Source of the DNA: CAVPTL01 sp963729195
GTDB lineage: Bacteria > Actinomycetota > Thermoleophilia > Gaiellales > JAICJC01
Direction: 5' to 3'
Assembly: GCA_963729195.1 (NCBI GenBank)
Contig: CAVSNF010000004.1
Location: forward strand, 150,194 to 214,193
Length of the DNA stretch: 64,000 bases
Part shown: piece by piece, positions 29,235 through 39,281 of the stretch
How the letters are laid out: each line of letters begins with the position of its first letter
Numbering within the stretch: position 1 is the stretch's first letter
Translations under genes and position numbers: made by a program
Notes under the pieces: model-generated
Database searches by the model: none
What the model saw: the letters and a program-made list of their open reading frames with translations, nothing else
What the model was told of the DNA's origin: nothing

Positions 29235-31952
29235 CCCCCGCTTGCTGGAACACAACGGCGAGCTGATCGACCGCTCGCGCGAGATCGCATTCTCCTGGCA
29301 GGGCGAGCCGTACACCGGCTATGCGGGCGACACGGTCGCCTCGGCCTTGTACGCCTCTGGCGTGCGCGTCTTCTCACGCTCGTTCAAATACCACCGGCCG
29401 CGCGGCCTTCTGTGCTGCAGCGGCCAGTGCCCCAACTGCCTGGTGCAGGTGGACGGCGTGCCCACGGTGCGCGCCTGCATGACCCCGATCAGGGGTGGCA
29501 TGCAGGTGCAGCACATCAACGCCTGGCCCTCGCTGGAGCGGGATGCGCTGCATGCGCTGACGAAGGTCACACCGGGCTTCGGCATGCAGGTCGGCTTCTA
29601 CTACAAGACTTTCATCCGGCCGCGGTGGGCGTGGAAGTACTACGAGAAGTTTCTGCGCACCGCCGCCGGCCTGGGCAGCTCGACCCCGAGCATCGCCGCA
29701 CCCGCCGGTTCGAGAAGGTGCACCGGCACGTGGATGTGCTCGTGATCGGCGGAGGCCCGGCCGGCCTCGAGGCCGCCATCGCCGCCGCCGGCGAAGGCCG
29801 CGATGTGGCGCTGGTGGACGAGGGCCTGGCTCTCGGTGGGCACCTCGCCTACTCCGGCCACAAGGCCGCCACGGCTGCTCAGGAACTGGCCGATCGCGCC
29901 CGCGATCTGGGTGTCCACATCCTCCAGCCGGCCTACGCCGGCGGCATGTACGAAGGCAACCTCGTGCCCGTCTACCAGGGTGACACCATGCACCGCTTCC
30001 GCGCCGAGGAGGTGGTGCTGGCCAGCGGCACCATCGAGCAGCCGCTGGTGTTCGCCGGCAACGATCGCCCCGGCGTGATGCTGGGAAGCGCCGCCCGCCG
30101 CCTGGTGAATCAGTTTCGGATCCCGCCCGGCGAACAGGCCGTGGTGGTGTGCGCTGACGATGCCGGCATCGATGCCGCGCTGGATCTGGCCCACGCCGGG
30201 ATGGTCGTCTCGGCGGTAGCCGATACCCGCGAGGGCGCGCGCGATGAGCGCCTCGCCCAAGCCGGAATCGAGCATCTGACGGGCTTTGCGCCGGTGCGCA
30301 CCAAGGGTCGCAAGTCGGTCACCGGCGTTGAGGTGGCCCGCGGCTCGGAGACGCGCAGCCTGAGCGGCGACGTGGTGCTGATGTCCGGCGGCCAGGTCGG
30401 CCAGCTGGGCTTCCTCACCCAGGCCGGCGGCAGCATCCGCTACGACCGCGAGAAGCGGGTGTACGTCCCCGACCACGTCCCCAACGGCGTGCGCGTGGAG
30501 GTCGAGCCGGTCGGCTCGAGCGAGGCCATCCCGGCCAAGTGCGCAGACGCATCCGGCAAGCAGTTCGTGTGTTACTGCGAGGACGTCACCACCAAGGACG
30601 TGCACCAGTCGATCGAGGAAGGCTTCGCGTCGCTGGAGCTCAGCAAGCGCTACACCACTGTCACCATGGGCCCCTGCCAGGGACGCATGTGCCACCGCAA
30701 CTCGGGCCTGCTGATCGCCTCCGAGCTGGGGATCGATCCCGACGGCCAGCAGGCCGGTGTGACCACCGCCCGGCCGCCGCATCACCCGACCAGCTTCTCG
30801 CTGTTGGCCGGACGCGGCTATGAGCCGGTCAAGCGCACCACCATGCACCACTGGCACGAGGAGCACGGCGGCCGGATGCTGTGGGCCGGCGACTGGAAGC
30901 GGCCGTACGACTACGGCTCACCGGACGACGAGACCGCGGCGGTGCACGACTCGCTGGGCCTGATCGACGTGTCCACCCTGGGCAAGCTGATCGTGCGCGG
31001 CCCCGACGCCGCCGAGTTCCTGGAGCGGCTCTACCCCAACCGGTTCGGCGACATGAAGCTGGCCCGGGTGCGGTACGCGGTGGTCTGCGGCGACGACGGC
31101 TCGATCATCGACGACGGCACCGTCGCCCGCCTGTCGGAGACCGAGTACTACGTCACCACCACCTCGTCGGGCGCCGGCGGGATGGAGCAGTGGTTCACAT
31201 GGTGGAACGCCGTGTGGAACATGGACGTGCAGGTGATCAACGTCACCAGCGCGATCGCCGCGGTCAACGTGGCCGGGCCGAACGCCCGCACCGCGCTCAG
31301 CAAGCTGACCCAGTTCGACCTCTCCAACGAGGCCTTCCCCTACCTGGGAGCCGGCCACGCCACCATCGCCGGCGTCCCCGGCCTGGTGCTGCGGATCGGC
31401 TTCGTCGGTGAGCTCGGCTACGAGATTCACTATCCCAGCGCCGCCGGTGAGTACCTGTGGGAGCAGCTGATGGAGGCCGGCGCCGAGTTCTCGGTGAAGC
31501 CGTTCGGGCTCGAGCCTCAGCGCGTGCTGCGGCTGGAGAAGATGCACGTGATCGTCGGCCAGGACACCAACGCCGAGTCCAGCCCGCTGGAGGCGGCGAT
31601 GCCGTGGATCGTGAAGCTGGACAAGGAGTCGCCCTGGATCGGCCGCTACGCGCTGGAGTACTTCAAGCGCCGCGGAGACCGGTTCGCGCTGATCGGATTC
31701 ACCGTCGACAACGGCAAGACCCCGATCGAGGGAACCCAGGTGATCGGGCCCAACGGCCGGCCGATCGGCCGCATCACCAGCTCCCGCTTCTCCAAGCGGC
31801 TGGGCAAGGCGATCGGAATCGCCTGGGTGCCGATCGACTTCGCCGAGGAGGGCAACGCGATCACCATCTCGGATCCCTCCGGGGCCAAGATCCCCGCGAC
31901 CGTGACGCACAAAGCGTTCTACGACCCCGACGGAGAGAAGCTGCGCTCATGA
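29227..31952 (+). CDS. Sarcosine oxidase alpha subunit-like protein with two [2Fe-2S] cysteine sets and a GcvT domain; one frameshift
   Basis: About 908 aa. Domain order: ferredoxin-like N-terminus (about 20-95), NAD/FAD-type two-dinucleotide fold (about 165-430, GGGPAGLEAAIAAA), BFD-like cysteine region near residue 450, and aminomethyltransferase domain to the end. C63, C68, C71 and C84 (CCSGQCPNC ... RACM) form a complete ferredoxin ligand set. CYCEDV and GPCQGRMC form a second one. To my knowledge the classic tetrameric sarcosine oxidases lack these cysteines, so electrons here may leave by an Fe-S route. A break near 29700 joins the first 155 residues to the rest; here the shift fits one missing base. 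The product is methylene-THF from an N-methyl amino acid. Confidence 0.85.
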
Positions 31953-32627
31953 CGGTTACCGACCCCTACGCCTTCCTGTCGCCGGCCGCCGTGGCCGCCG
32001 TCGGGATCGCACACACCCAGCCTGCGCACTCCGATGGAGCGGGCGCACATCAACGCCGGGGCGGCACTCACCGACCACCAGGGCTGGCGGATCGCCACGT
32101 ATCCGGCCGAGTCGGCCGAGCTCTGGATCGCCGATCGCTCGCATCTGGGCAAGCTCGACCTGCGCGGCACCGCCGAAGAGCTGGACACGCTCACCGGCGG
32201 GCTCGAGCCCGGCCACGCCCGCGACGACGGGGGCGTGTGGACGCTGCGGCTGACCGCGACCCACGGCTACGTGATCTGCGGATTCGACCGGGTGGCCGAG
32301 CTGCGCGAACGGATCGGCGCGGCCGGGATCGACATCACCTGTGCCATGGCGGCGGTCGAGATCGGCGGAGAGCAGTGGCGCGAGGTGTTCATGCGCTCAT
32401 CCGGCTCGGATGTGCGCACGAGCCGGTTCCCCCACAACACCTGCGTCGCCGGATCGGTGATGCGCTGCCCGGCGCTGATCCTGAACGCCGGTGACCGGGT
32501 GCTGATGCTGATCGGGTGGGAGTTCGGCGAGTACTTCTGGGAGGCCATCCTGGACGCCGGAGTCAACCTCGGCATCACTCCCATCAACCCACTTGGCAAC
32601 CCGACCCAGCAGGAGGAGCAGGCATGA
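31949..32627 (+). CDS. Sarcosine oxidase gamma subunit-like protein (SoxG / MgdD type), one frameshift
   Basis: About 226 aa. A GcvT-like small subunit that packs on the alpha chain. The family resemblance is modest but the position is decisive: ATGA overlaps with both the alpha gene (31949) and the beta gene (32624). Recognisable stretches are ALTDHQGWRIATYPAESAEL and VFMRSSGSDVRTSRFPHNTC. The break near 32027 (CAGCCTGCG, an extra C) separates the first 25 residues. The protein has no catalytic motif of its own. Confidence 0.8.
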
Positions 32628-33835
32628 TCGGGCTGCTCAAGAAGCACCGGTACTTCAAGGCGCACGAGCTCAAGTCGTCCTACGACGTGATCATCATCGG
32701 CGCCGGCGCGCACGGCCTCGCCACCGCCTACTACCTGGCCAAGAACCACGGCGTCAAGAACATCGCCGTGCTGGACAAGTCGTACATGGGCGCGGGCGGA
32801 TCGGGCCGCAACACCACCATCATCCGCTCCAACTACCTCACGCCCGAGGGAGCGCTGTTCTACGAGGCCAGCGTGAAGCTGTACGAGAACCTGTCCAAGG
32901 AACTCAACTTCAACACCATGTTCTCCCAGCACGGCCACCTGACGCTGGCCCACTCCGACCGCTCGGTCAACACCATGATGGAGCGGGCCGAGGTCAACCG
33001 GCTGGTGGGCGTCGACTCGCGGGTCGTGTATCCGGACGAGATCAAGGAGCTGTGCCCGCAGCTGGACACCACCGAGCACCCCACCTTCCCGATCCTGGCC
33101 GCGCTCTACCACCCGCCCGGCGGCATCATCCGCCACGACGCGGTGGTGTGGGGCTACGGCAAGGAGTCGGTGCGGATGGGCGCCGAGATCCACCCCTACA
33201 CCGAGGTCACCGCCATCAACACCGCGGGCGGCAAGGTCACCGGGGTGGAGACCAACCGCGGCACCATCAACGCGGGCACGGTGATCTCGTGCACCGCCGG
33301 GTGGAGCAGCGGCATCTGCGACATGGTCAACATCCCGCTGCCGCTCACCACGCACATCCTCCAGGCCTGCGTGACCGAGCCGGTCAAGCCGCTGCTGGAC
33401 AAGATCATCGTGTCGGGCACGCTGCACATCTACATCAGCCAGTCCGACCGCGGCGAGTTCGTGATGGGCTCGGAGATCGAGCCGTACTCGGGCTACTCCA
33501 CCAAGGGCACGTTCCGGTTCATCGAGGATCTGGCGATGCACATGATCGAGCTCCTGCCGATGCTCGGCGAAGCCCGCATCCTGCGCCAGTGGACGGGGCT
33601 GTGCGACGTCTCGCCCGACTACTCGCCGATCATGGGCGAGACCGAGGTGGACGGATTCGTGGTCGATGCCGGCTGGGGCACGTACGGCTTCAAGGCCTCG
33701 CCGATCGTGGGCCACACCATCGCCGAGCTGGTGGCGTCGAAGAAGACGCCGCAGCTGATCGAGCCGTTCAAGCTGTCGCGGTTCTACGAGGACCGGCTGG
33801 TATCAGAGCGCGGCGCCGCCGCGGTTTCACACTGA
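32624..33835 (+). CDS. Sarcosine oxidase beta subunit-like flavoprotein (SoxB / MgdA type)
   Basis: 403 aa, frame intact. Catalytic subunit that oxidises the N-methyl amino acid at a noncovalent FAD and carries the covalent FMN shared with the alpha chain. The dinucleotide fold is DVIIIGAGAHGLATAYYL, followed by GAGGSGRNTTIIRSNYL. H171 in PPGGIIRHDAVVWG matches the FMN-linking histidine of tetrameric sarcosine oxidase. RQWTGLCDVSPDYSPIMG is the C-terminal substrate-side motif. The start overlaps the gamma stop by four bases. The substrate may be sarcosine or N-methylglutamate; the gmaS/mgs-like genes at 10456-15185 argue for the latter. Confidence 0.87.
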   Translation: MIGLLKKHRYFKAHELKSSYDVIIIGAGAHGLATAYYLAKNHGVKNIAVLDKSYMGAGGSGRNTTIIRSNYLTPEGALFYEASVKLYENLSKELNFNTMFSQHGHLTLAHSDRSVNTMMERAEVNRLVGVDSRVVYPDEIKELCPQLDTTEHPTFPILAALYHPPGGIIRHDAVVWGYGKESVRMGAEIHPYTEVTAINTAGGKVTGVETNRGTINAGTVISCTAGWSSGICDMVNIPLPLTTHILQACVTEPVKPLLDKIIVSGTLHIYISQSDRGEFVMGSEIEPYSGYSTKGTFRFIEDLAMHMIELLPMLGEARILRQWTGLCDVSPDYSPIMGETEVDGFVVDAGWGTYGFKASPIVGHTIAELVASKKTPQLIEPFKLSRFYEDRLVSERGAAAVSH

Positions 33836-33872
33836 ACGATACGCATACGACGAACCGAAAGGGAGCACTTCG

Positions 33873-35546
33873 TTGAAGTCAAGCCTCGAGATTGCGCAGG
33901 AAGCGGTCCTCCGACCGATCATGGATGTCGCCCTGGAGATGGGGCTCGAGGAAGACGAGGTCGATCTCTACGGCAAGTACAAGGCCAAGATCAGCCTGAG
34001 CGCGATCGATCGGCTGCAGGGCGCTCCCGACGCCAAGATCGTGTGCGTCTCGGCGATCACGCCGACCAAGGCGGGCGAGGGCAAGACGACCACGTCGGTG
34101 TCGCTCACCCAGGGCCTGGGCGCGATCGGCAAGAAGCCGGTGCTGTGCTTGCGCGAGCCGTCGCTGGGGCCGATCTTCGGCATCAAGGGCGGGGCCGCCG
34201 GCGGCGGGCTCACCCAGGTCGTGCCGATGGAGGATCTCAACCTCCACTTCACCGGCGACTTCCACGCCGTGGCCGCGGCCAACAACATGTTGGCCGCGTT
34301 CGTCGATCGCCACATCTTCTACGGCAACGAGTGCCGGATCGCGCCGCACGGCGTGTCCTGGCGGCGAGCGGTCGACATGAACGACCGCAACCTGCGAAAC
34401 ATCGTCACCGGCCTGGGCGGCCCCACCCACGGGATCCCGCGCGAGACCGGCTTCGACATCGTTGCCGCCTCCGAGATCATGGCGATCATGGGCATGGCCA
34501 CCTCGCTGCAGGATCTGCGGCGGCGGGTGGGTGCGATCACGGTCGGCTACAACGTCGACGGAGCACCGGTCACGGCCGAGCAGATGGGCTGCGCGGGTGC
34601 GATGACGGTGCTGCTCAAGGATGCGCTCAAGCCCAACCTGATCCAGACGCTGGAGGGCCAGCCGTGCTTCATGCACATCGGCCCGTTCGGCAACATCGCC
34701 CACGGCAACAGCTCGGTGATCGCCGACCTGGCCGGCAAGAAGCTGGGTGACTACCTGATCACCGAGGCCGGGTTCGGCTCGGATCTGGGTATGGAGAAGT
34801 TCATGGACATCGTCTGCCGGGCAGGCGGGTTCGGCCCCAACGCCGTGGTGATCGTGGCCACCGCCAAGGCGCTCAAGCACCACGCCGGCATGACCGATCA
34901 GAACGCCTCGGCGGCCGACAACCTGAAGGCGATCGAGGAGGGTTCGAAGAACCTCGAGCGCCACATCCTGAACGCCAAGGAGTTCGGCGTTCCGTGTGTG
35001 GTCGCAGCCAACCGCTTCCCCGGCGACACCGACGACGAGGTGGCGCTGGTGCAGAAGCTGGGGTTGGAGTACGGCGCCCACGCTGCGGTGCTGAACGAGG
35101 GCTTCACCAAGGGCGGAGCGGGTGCAGCCGAGATGGCCGAGGCCGTGGCCGACGCCGCCGATCAGCCCAACTCGTTCAACTTCATGTACGAGGACTCGGA
35201 TCCGATCGACCAGAAGATCGAGAAGATCGCCAAGCGCATCTACCGGGCCGACGGGGTCGACTTCCTGCCGGCCGCCCGGCAGAAGATCGAGCAGTTCACC
35301 CGCGACGGACTCACGGGGCTCTCGATCTGCATGGCCAAGACCCACCTCTCGCTGTCCGCCGATGCCGCGCTGGCGAATGCGCCCACGGGGTATCGGATTC
35401 CGGTGCGAGACATCCGGCCCTACACGGGCGCCGGGTTCCTGACGGCGCTGTGCGGCGACATCATGCAGATGCCCGGCCTGGGGGTTTCCCCCGCCGGCTT
35501 CAACGTCGACATCGATGAGAATGGAAAAACAGTCGGACTCTTCTAA
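33873..35546 (+). CDS. fhs: Formate-tetrahydrofolate ligase
   Basis: 557 aa, frame intact. Makes 10-formyl-THF from formate, THF and ATP, or runs in reverse to release formate and ATP. The nucleotide-binding TPTKAGEGKTTTSVSL and the substrate region REPSLGPIFGIKGGAAGGG are diagnostic, as is the C-terminal MQMPGLGVSPAGFNVDID. The start is TTG 33873 with AAAGGGAG nine bases upstream; no better ATG fits. It is 37 bp after the demethylase operon, so C1 units released by demethylation can be routed to formate, or formate drawn into 10-formyl-THF for purines. Confidence 0.95.
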   Translation: MKSSLEIAQEAVLRPIMDVALEMGLEEDEVDLYGKYKAKISLSAIDRLQGAPDAKIVCVSAITPTKAGEGKTTTSVSLTQGLGAIGKKPVLCLREPSLGPIFGIKGGAAGGGLTQVVPMEDLNLHFTGDFHAVAAANNMLAAFVDRHIFYGNECRIAPHGVSWRRAVDMNDRNLRNIVTGLGGPTHGIPRETGFDIVAASEIMAIMGMATSLQDLRRRVGAITVGYNVDGAPVTAEQMGCAGAMTVLLKDALKPNLIQTLEGQPCFMHIGPFGNIAHGNSSVIADLAGKKLGDYLITEAGFGSDLGMEKFMDIVCRAGGFGPNAVVIVATAKALKHHAGMTDQNASAADNLKAIEEGSKNLERHILNAKEFGVPCVVAANRFPGDTDDEVALVQKLGLEYGAHAAVLNEGFTKGGAGAAEMAEAVADAADQPNSFNFMYEDSDPIDQKIEKIAKRIYRADGVDFLPAARQKIEQFTRDGLTGLSICMAKTHLSLSADAALANAPTGYRIPVRDIRPYTGAGFLTALCGDIMQMPGLGVSPAGFNVDIDENGKTVGLF

Positions 35547-36138
35547 CAGCGACGATCCCTACCTGTCCTCGACCGTCGAGGAGTTCCTCGATTCGCTGGC
35601 CGGTCGCACCCCCGCTCCCGGTGGGGGTGGAGCGGCTGCTGTGACCTGTGCGATGGCCGCCGCGCTCGTTGAGATGGCGACGTCGTTCGGGTCGGCCCGC
35701 GGCTTGGAGCGCACGCACGAGCGCGCGCATCAGCTGCGGCTGACCGTCCAGCAGCTGGCCCACGCCGACGGCGAGGCCTACGGCGCGGTGATCGCGGCGT
35801 TGCGCCTGCCGCTGGGCGAAGACCGCCAGCACCAGCTCGATGCGGCGGTGGCAGGGGCGATCGCATCACCGATGGCGATCCTGGAGATCGCCTCCGAGGT
35901 GGCCACGCTGGCCGCCGACGTGGCCGAGACCGGCAACCGCAACCTCGAGGGCGACGCCCTCACCGGCGCACTGCTGGCCGAGGCCGCATCCCGCTCAGCG
36001 GCGACCCTCGCCCAGCTGAACGTGACCATGCTCTCGCGCCACGCCATGATCGACGCCCACCTCGAGGATCTGCGACCCGCACTGGCCCGCGCCACCCGCG
36101 CCCGCGAGCGCGCGGTCAGCGCCTACGCCGCGATGTGA
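35515..36138 (+). CDS. Cyclodeaminase/cyclohydrolase-family protein (FchA-like methenyl-THF cyclohydrolase)
   Basis: 207 aa from ATG 35515, or 205 from ATG 35521. The all-helical fold is marked by GRTPAPGGGGAAAVTCAMAA, shared by formiminotransferase cyclodeaminase C-termini and clostridial-type FchA cyclohydrolase. Overlapping fhs by 32 bp suggests coupled synthesis and a shared folate C1 role, so 5,10-methenyl-THF cyclohydrolase is the likely activity. No FolD or MtdA gene is in the window. The TGA stop (36136-36138) is part of palindromic repeat copy 5. Confidence 0.8.
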   Translation: MRMEKQSDSSNSDDPYLSSTVEEFLDSLAGRTPAPGGGGAAAVTCAMAAALVEMATSFGSARGLERTHERAHQLRLTVQQLAHADGEAYGAVIAALRLPLGEDRQHQLDAAVAGAIASPMAILEIASEVATLAADVAETGNRNLEGDALTGALLAEAASRSAATLAQLNVTMLSRHAMIDAHLEDLRPALARATRARERAVSAYAAM

Positions 36139-36165
36139 ATAACGGTGCCAGGCACCGTTATTCAC
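36135..36165. repeat. Palindromic repeat copy 5, giving both convergent stop codons
   Basis: Perfect 15-bp arms GTGAATAACGGTGCC with a central A. The left arm supplies the TGA of the plus-strand cyclodeaminase gene (36136-36138). The mirrored right arm supplies the TGA of the minus-strand gene (36162-36164). The two genes are thus separated only by the palindrome. Confidence 0.92.
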
Positions 36166-36716
36166 GGACAGTCAGCGTAAAAGTGGTGATCGTGTGCCGC
36201 GCGGGCACAGAGAAGCGCCGAGTAGCGCTGTTCCGCCTCGTAGTGGGTGGCACCGACGTGGTAGTGAAGGACCACGTCGCGGAAGAAGTAGCGACCTGGA
36301 CGCTTGTCGGGAAACACCACCACTAACTCAAACCGGCTGCCATCCCCCGGGATGATGTAACCGTCGGCAGGTTGGGAGTGTTTCGGCAGAATCGGCGGCT
36401 TGTCGCGGATCGAGTACACCCCGGTAAGGTCGGGTGCCAGGTAGACCTTGGCGCGAAAGTTCGCGTCCACCAGTTCCACACGATCGATCACAGCGTCCGA
36501 CCCAGACCGATTGGTGAGTACGATGTCTCCAGCCTCAGCGGGACGCCCCGCTTGCACCGGCGCCGATACCGCTATGCGAGCGCAGTGCGCGGGGAGGCAT
36601 GCCAAAGGACCGGGACCTGCGGGACCTCGAGACCAGACGAAGACGATGCCGGTGACGACAGTGACTACCAGGACCGCCGCTATTCCGAGGAGGCCGCGCC
36701 GTCTGCGAATCGTCAC
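36162..36716 (-). CDS. Membrane-anchored or secreted protein of unknown function
   Basis: 184 aa. After a basic start (MTIRRRR) a single hydrophobic segment LLGIAAVLVVTVVTGIVFVW serves as signal peptide or anchor. The rest is predicted extracellular, with cysteines in ACLPAHC and at LLCARAA and YADCP, and a beta-rich pattern (RFELVVVFPDKRPGRYFFRDVV). The family is not recognised. The GTG start overlaps the stop of the upstream secreted protein (GTGA), so the two form an operon. Its TGA stop lies within palindromic repeat copy 5. Confidence 0.65.
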   Translation of the reverse strand: MTIRRRRGLLGIAAVLVVTVVTGIVFVWSRGPAGPGPLACLPAHCARIAVSAPVQAGRPAEAGDIVLTNRSGSDAVIDRVELVDANFRAKVYLAPDLTGVYSIRDKPPILPKHSQPADGYIIPGDGSRFELVVVFPDKRPGRYFFRDVVLHYHVGATHYEAEQRYSALLCARAAHDHHFYADCP

Positions 36717-37769
36717 GTGCCCTCAAAGATGCGAGAGGACACCTTCATCCCGCCGTTATCGCCACACAGGTAATGCTGCGGGGCGTTGTGGCCTGCCTGC
36801 CAGTGCTGGACCACGTACTTGCTCATCCCGCTCTGGCTGGAGAGCCCAAGCTTTGCGGTCGACCCCAGCCCGGTCGGTAGCCGCGGGCATAGCACTGGCG
36901 GTGGTAGCGGTACTCGTGAACGTCCATATCGATATCGATGCGATGCGACCAGCGACCCTCCGGATACGGCCGCAGGTCGCCCGCCGATGAGCCGTGTCCA
37001 ACCGAGAGTTCGGCCGTACCATTGACTCCCCAGCCGCCGAAACCCGAGTCACTTTCGGTGAATCCCACCGAGATCGAACTGTCGGCGGTGTTGCCGTATT
37101 TGAAGTACGTATTCGTGGTCATGTCGTGGGGGTTGTGCATCTCGCCGACGTCATCTGGCTGACGCTGGTGGCCGATGTCCTGACGGCTGACGATCATGCA
37201 TCCGTTGGCGATCGCCCCCACATGCGGCTGGACATCGAGCGGCATCTGAAGCGTCGCCCGCCGCGCGATGGGTGTCACAGCATTTGATCGGGCCACCTTG
37301 GGAAATCGAACGGCCGCCGGCGTGGCGGCCGAACCTGACATCGGTGTGCCTTGATCATCGAACCACTGGCCGCCCTTGAAAATACGAGAGAACGTGGTCG
37401 TGAACGTCGCGGTGTCCGTCATCGCCATCAGCTGAAAGCTGGCATAGCCCGAGTTCCAATCGTCGGATCCCTGGATCACCGAATCGTTGGCCGCCGTGAG
37501 CACATACGAACCATCAGCGTTCGCGGTGGTTGTGGCAACGATCGGCAAAGGCCCAGACGATGCTGACGGCGGAGGGGTGAGATAGAGCACTACGGCGGCA
37601 TTCGCGAACGGCAGCCGTCTGGAGCCTCCAGTGTCCCGCTGGCGATGATTGGTGTAGAGCCAGTCACGTCGGAGGGCTTGGCCGCCCCGGTGGTGACAAG
37701 GAACATGGCCAGGCCACACGCTGCGAGGCCGAGCGTCGTCAGTGTGCGGATCGATCGAGTGCGTCTCAT
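36713..37769 (-). CDS. Secreted protein of unknown function with signal peptide, frameshifted
   Basis: About 350 aa. ATG 37769 has GAAGGAG upstream and opens a signal peptide (RTLTTLGLAACGLAMFLVTT, cleavage near TGAAKP). The mature part begins like a carboxypeptidase-regulatory or Ig-type domain (VVLYLTPPPSASS ... TTTANADGSYVLTA). A C-terminal region with MSKYVVQHWQAGHNA and HYLCGDNGG follows. Breaks near 37612 and 36890 need correction. Histidine- and glycine-rich stretches suggest an extracellular surface protein. It is coupled to the smaller protein downstream. Function unknown. Confidence 0.6.
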
Positions 37770-37918
37770 GGTCAGGGTCTCCTTCGTTGCCAACAGATGG
37801 AGCCCGTCACCACTGCCCTAAAGCTACCCATCACTTGCGTACTTACCAAGATAATGTGACACTTTTGGCACATCTCCACTCCGTAGGACACGTCTCCCTA
37901 CAACGTGAAGGTGCCAGC

Positions 37919-37949
37919 TGAATAACGGTGCCTGGCACCGTTATTCACC
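37919..37949. repeat. Palindromic repeat copy 6 (divergent secreted-protein / purD gap)
   Basis: TGAATAACGGTGCC, a central T and the mirrored arm. The left edge has C instead of G before TGAATAAC. It sits in the 224-bp divergent gap 45 bp before purD, so in this place it would lie in the leader or promoter region rather than at a gene end. The remainder of the gap is relatively AT-rich and holds no gene. Confidence 0.88.
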
Positions 37950-37993
37950 GTGACGCGGCCTCCCACATGGGGCGTCGATGTAGACTCGCAGCC

Positions 37994-39281
37994 ATGCGCG
38001 TTTTGGTGGTCGGATCTGGGGCACGCGAGCATGCGCTTGCCTGGAAACTGAGCTCGTCGCCCGAGCTCACGTCGCTGCACGCCGCGCCGGGGAATCCCGG
38101 CATCGGCACGCTGGCGGAGCTGCACGATGTGGCCGTCACCGATCTCGAAGGTTTGACGTCGCTGGCCCAGCGAATCGAGGTCGACCTGGTGGTGGTCGGA
38201 CCCGAGGTGCCGCTGGTCGCCGGACTGGTCGACCGGCTCACGGCCGCGGGCATCCCGGCCTTCGGCCCGGATATGGCCGCGGCCGAGCTGGAGGGTTCCA
38301 AGGCGTTTTCGAAGCAGCTGATGTCCGACATCGGCGTCCCCACCGCGCGCTACTCGGTGTGCGACACGATGGCTGCGGTCGAGGCCGCGATCGCCGAGTC
38401 GGACGGGCAGGTGGTGATCAAGGCCGACGGGCTCGCCGCCGGCAAGGGCGTGGTCGTGTGCTCGTCGGCGCGTGAGGCCAACGCTGCCGCGCGCGCGTGT
38501 CTGGTTAACGGGCGCTTCGGCACCGCCGGCGGCCGGGTGGTGGTGGAGGAGCGGATGTGGGGGCCGGAGATCTCACTGCTGGCGCTGTGCGACGGCGAGC
38601 GGGTGCTGCCGCTGGCGCCGGCCCGCGATTTCAAACCCGCCTACGACGGCGACGAGGGCCCCAACACCGGCGGCATGGGCTGCATCTCGCCGCTGCCGGA
38701 TCTCGACGCGGAGCTGATCGAGCAGATCCTGGCCACCGTGCACCGGCCGGTCGTGTACGAGATGGCCCGCCGCGGAAAGCCCTTCCGCGGCTGTCTCTAC
38801 GCCGGGCTGATGCTGACCGCAGACGGCCCCCGCGTGATCGAGTTCAACGCCCGCTTCGGCGATCCCGAGACCCAGGTGATCCTGCCGCGGCTGGAAGGCG
38901 ACCTGCTGCCGGCGCTGCACGCCTCCGCCACCGGCTCGCTCGAGCACACCATCTTGGCGGCCGACCGACAACGCCTGCGTGACGGTCGTGATGGCAGCCC
39001 GCGGATATCCCGACGCGCCCGAGGCCGGCGCCGTGATCGAGGGCATCGACGACGCCGAGGCGATCGAAGGCGTCCAGGTATTCCATGCCGGCACGGCGAT
39101 CCGCGACGGCGCTCTGGTCGCCGCCGGCGGCCGGGTTCTGAACGTGACCGCGCTCGCCCCCGATCTCGCCGCCGCCCGCGAACGCGCGTATGCAGCGGTC
39201 GATCGGATCACGATCGCGGGATCTCACCACCGAAGCGACATAGGAGCCGAAGCAGTGGCAAAGGAACACAATCATGTCTGA
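37994..39281 (+). CDS. purD: Phosphoribosylamine-glycine ligase, one frameshift
   Basis: About 429 aa. Second step of purine synthesis: phosphoribosylamine, glycine and ATP give GAR. ATP-grasp enzyme, with MRVLVVGSGAREHALAW, GPEVPLVAGLVD, KADGLAAGKGVVV (ATP-binding), GPNTGGMGCISP and EFNARFGDPETQ. The break near 38968 (GACCGAC, an extra C) precedes NACVTVVMAARGYP and the C-terminal domain. ATG 37994 opens the purine operon. purE overlaps its end by 8 bp. Confidence 0.95.
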
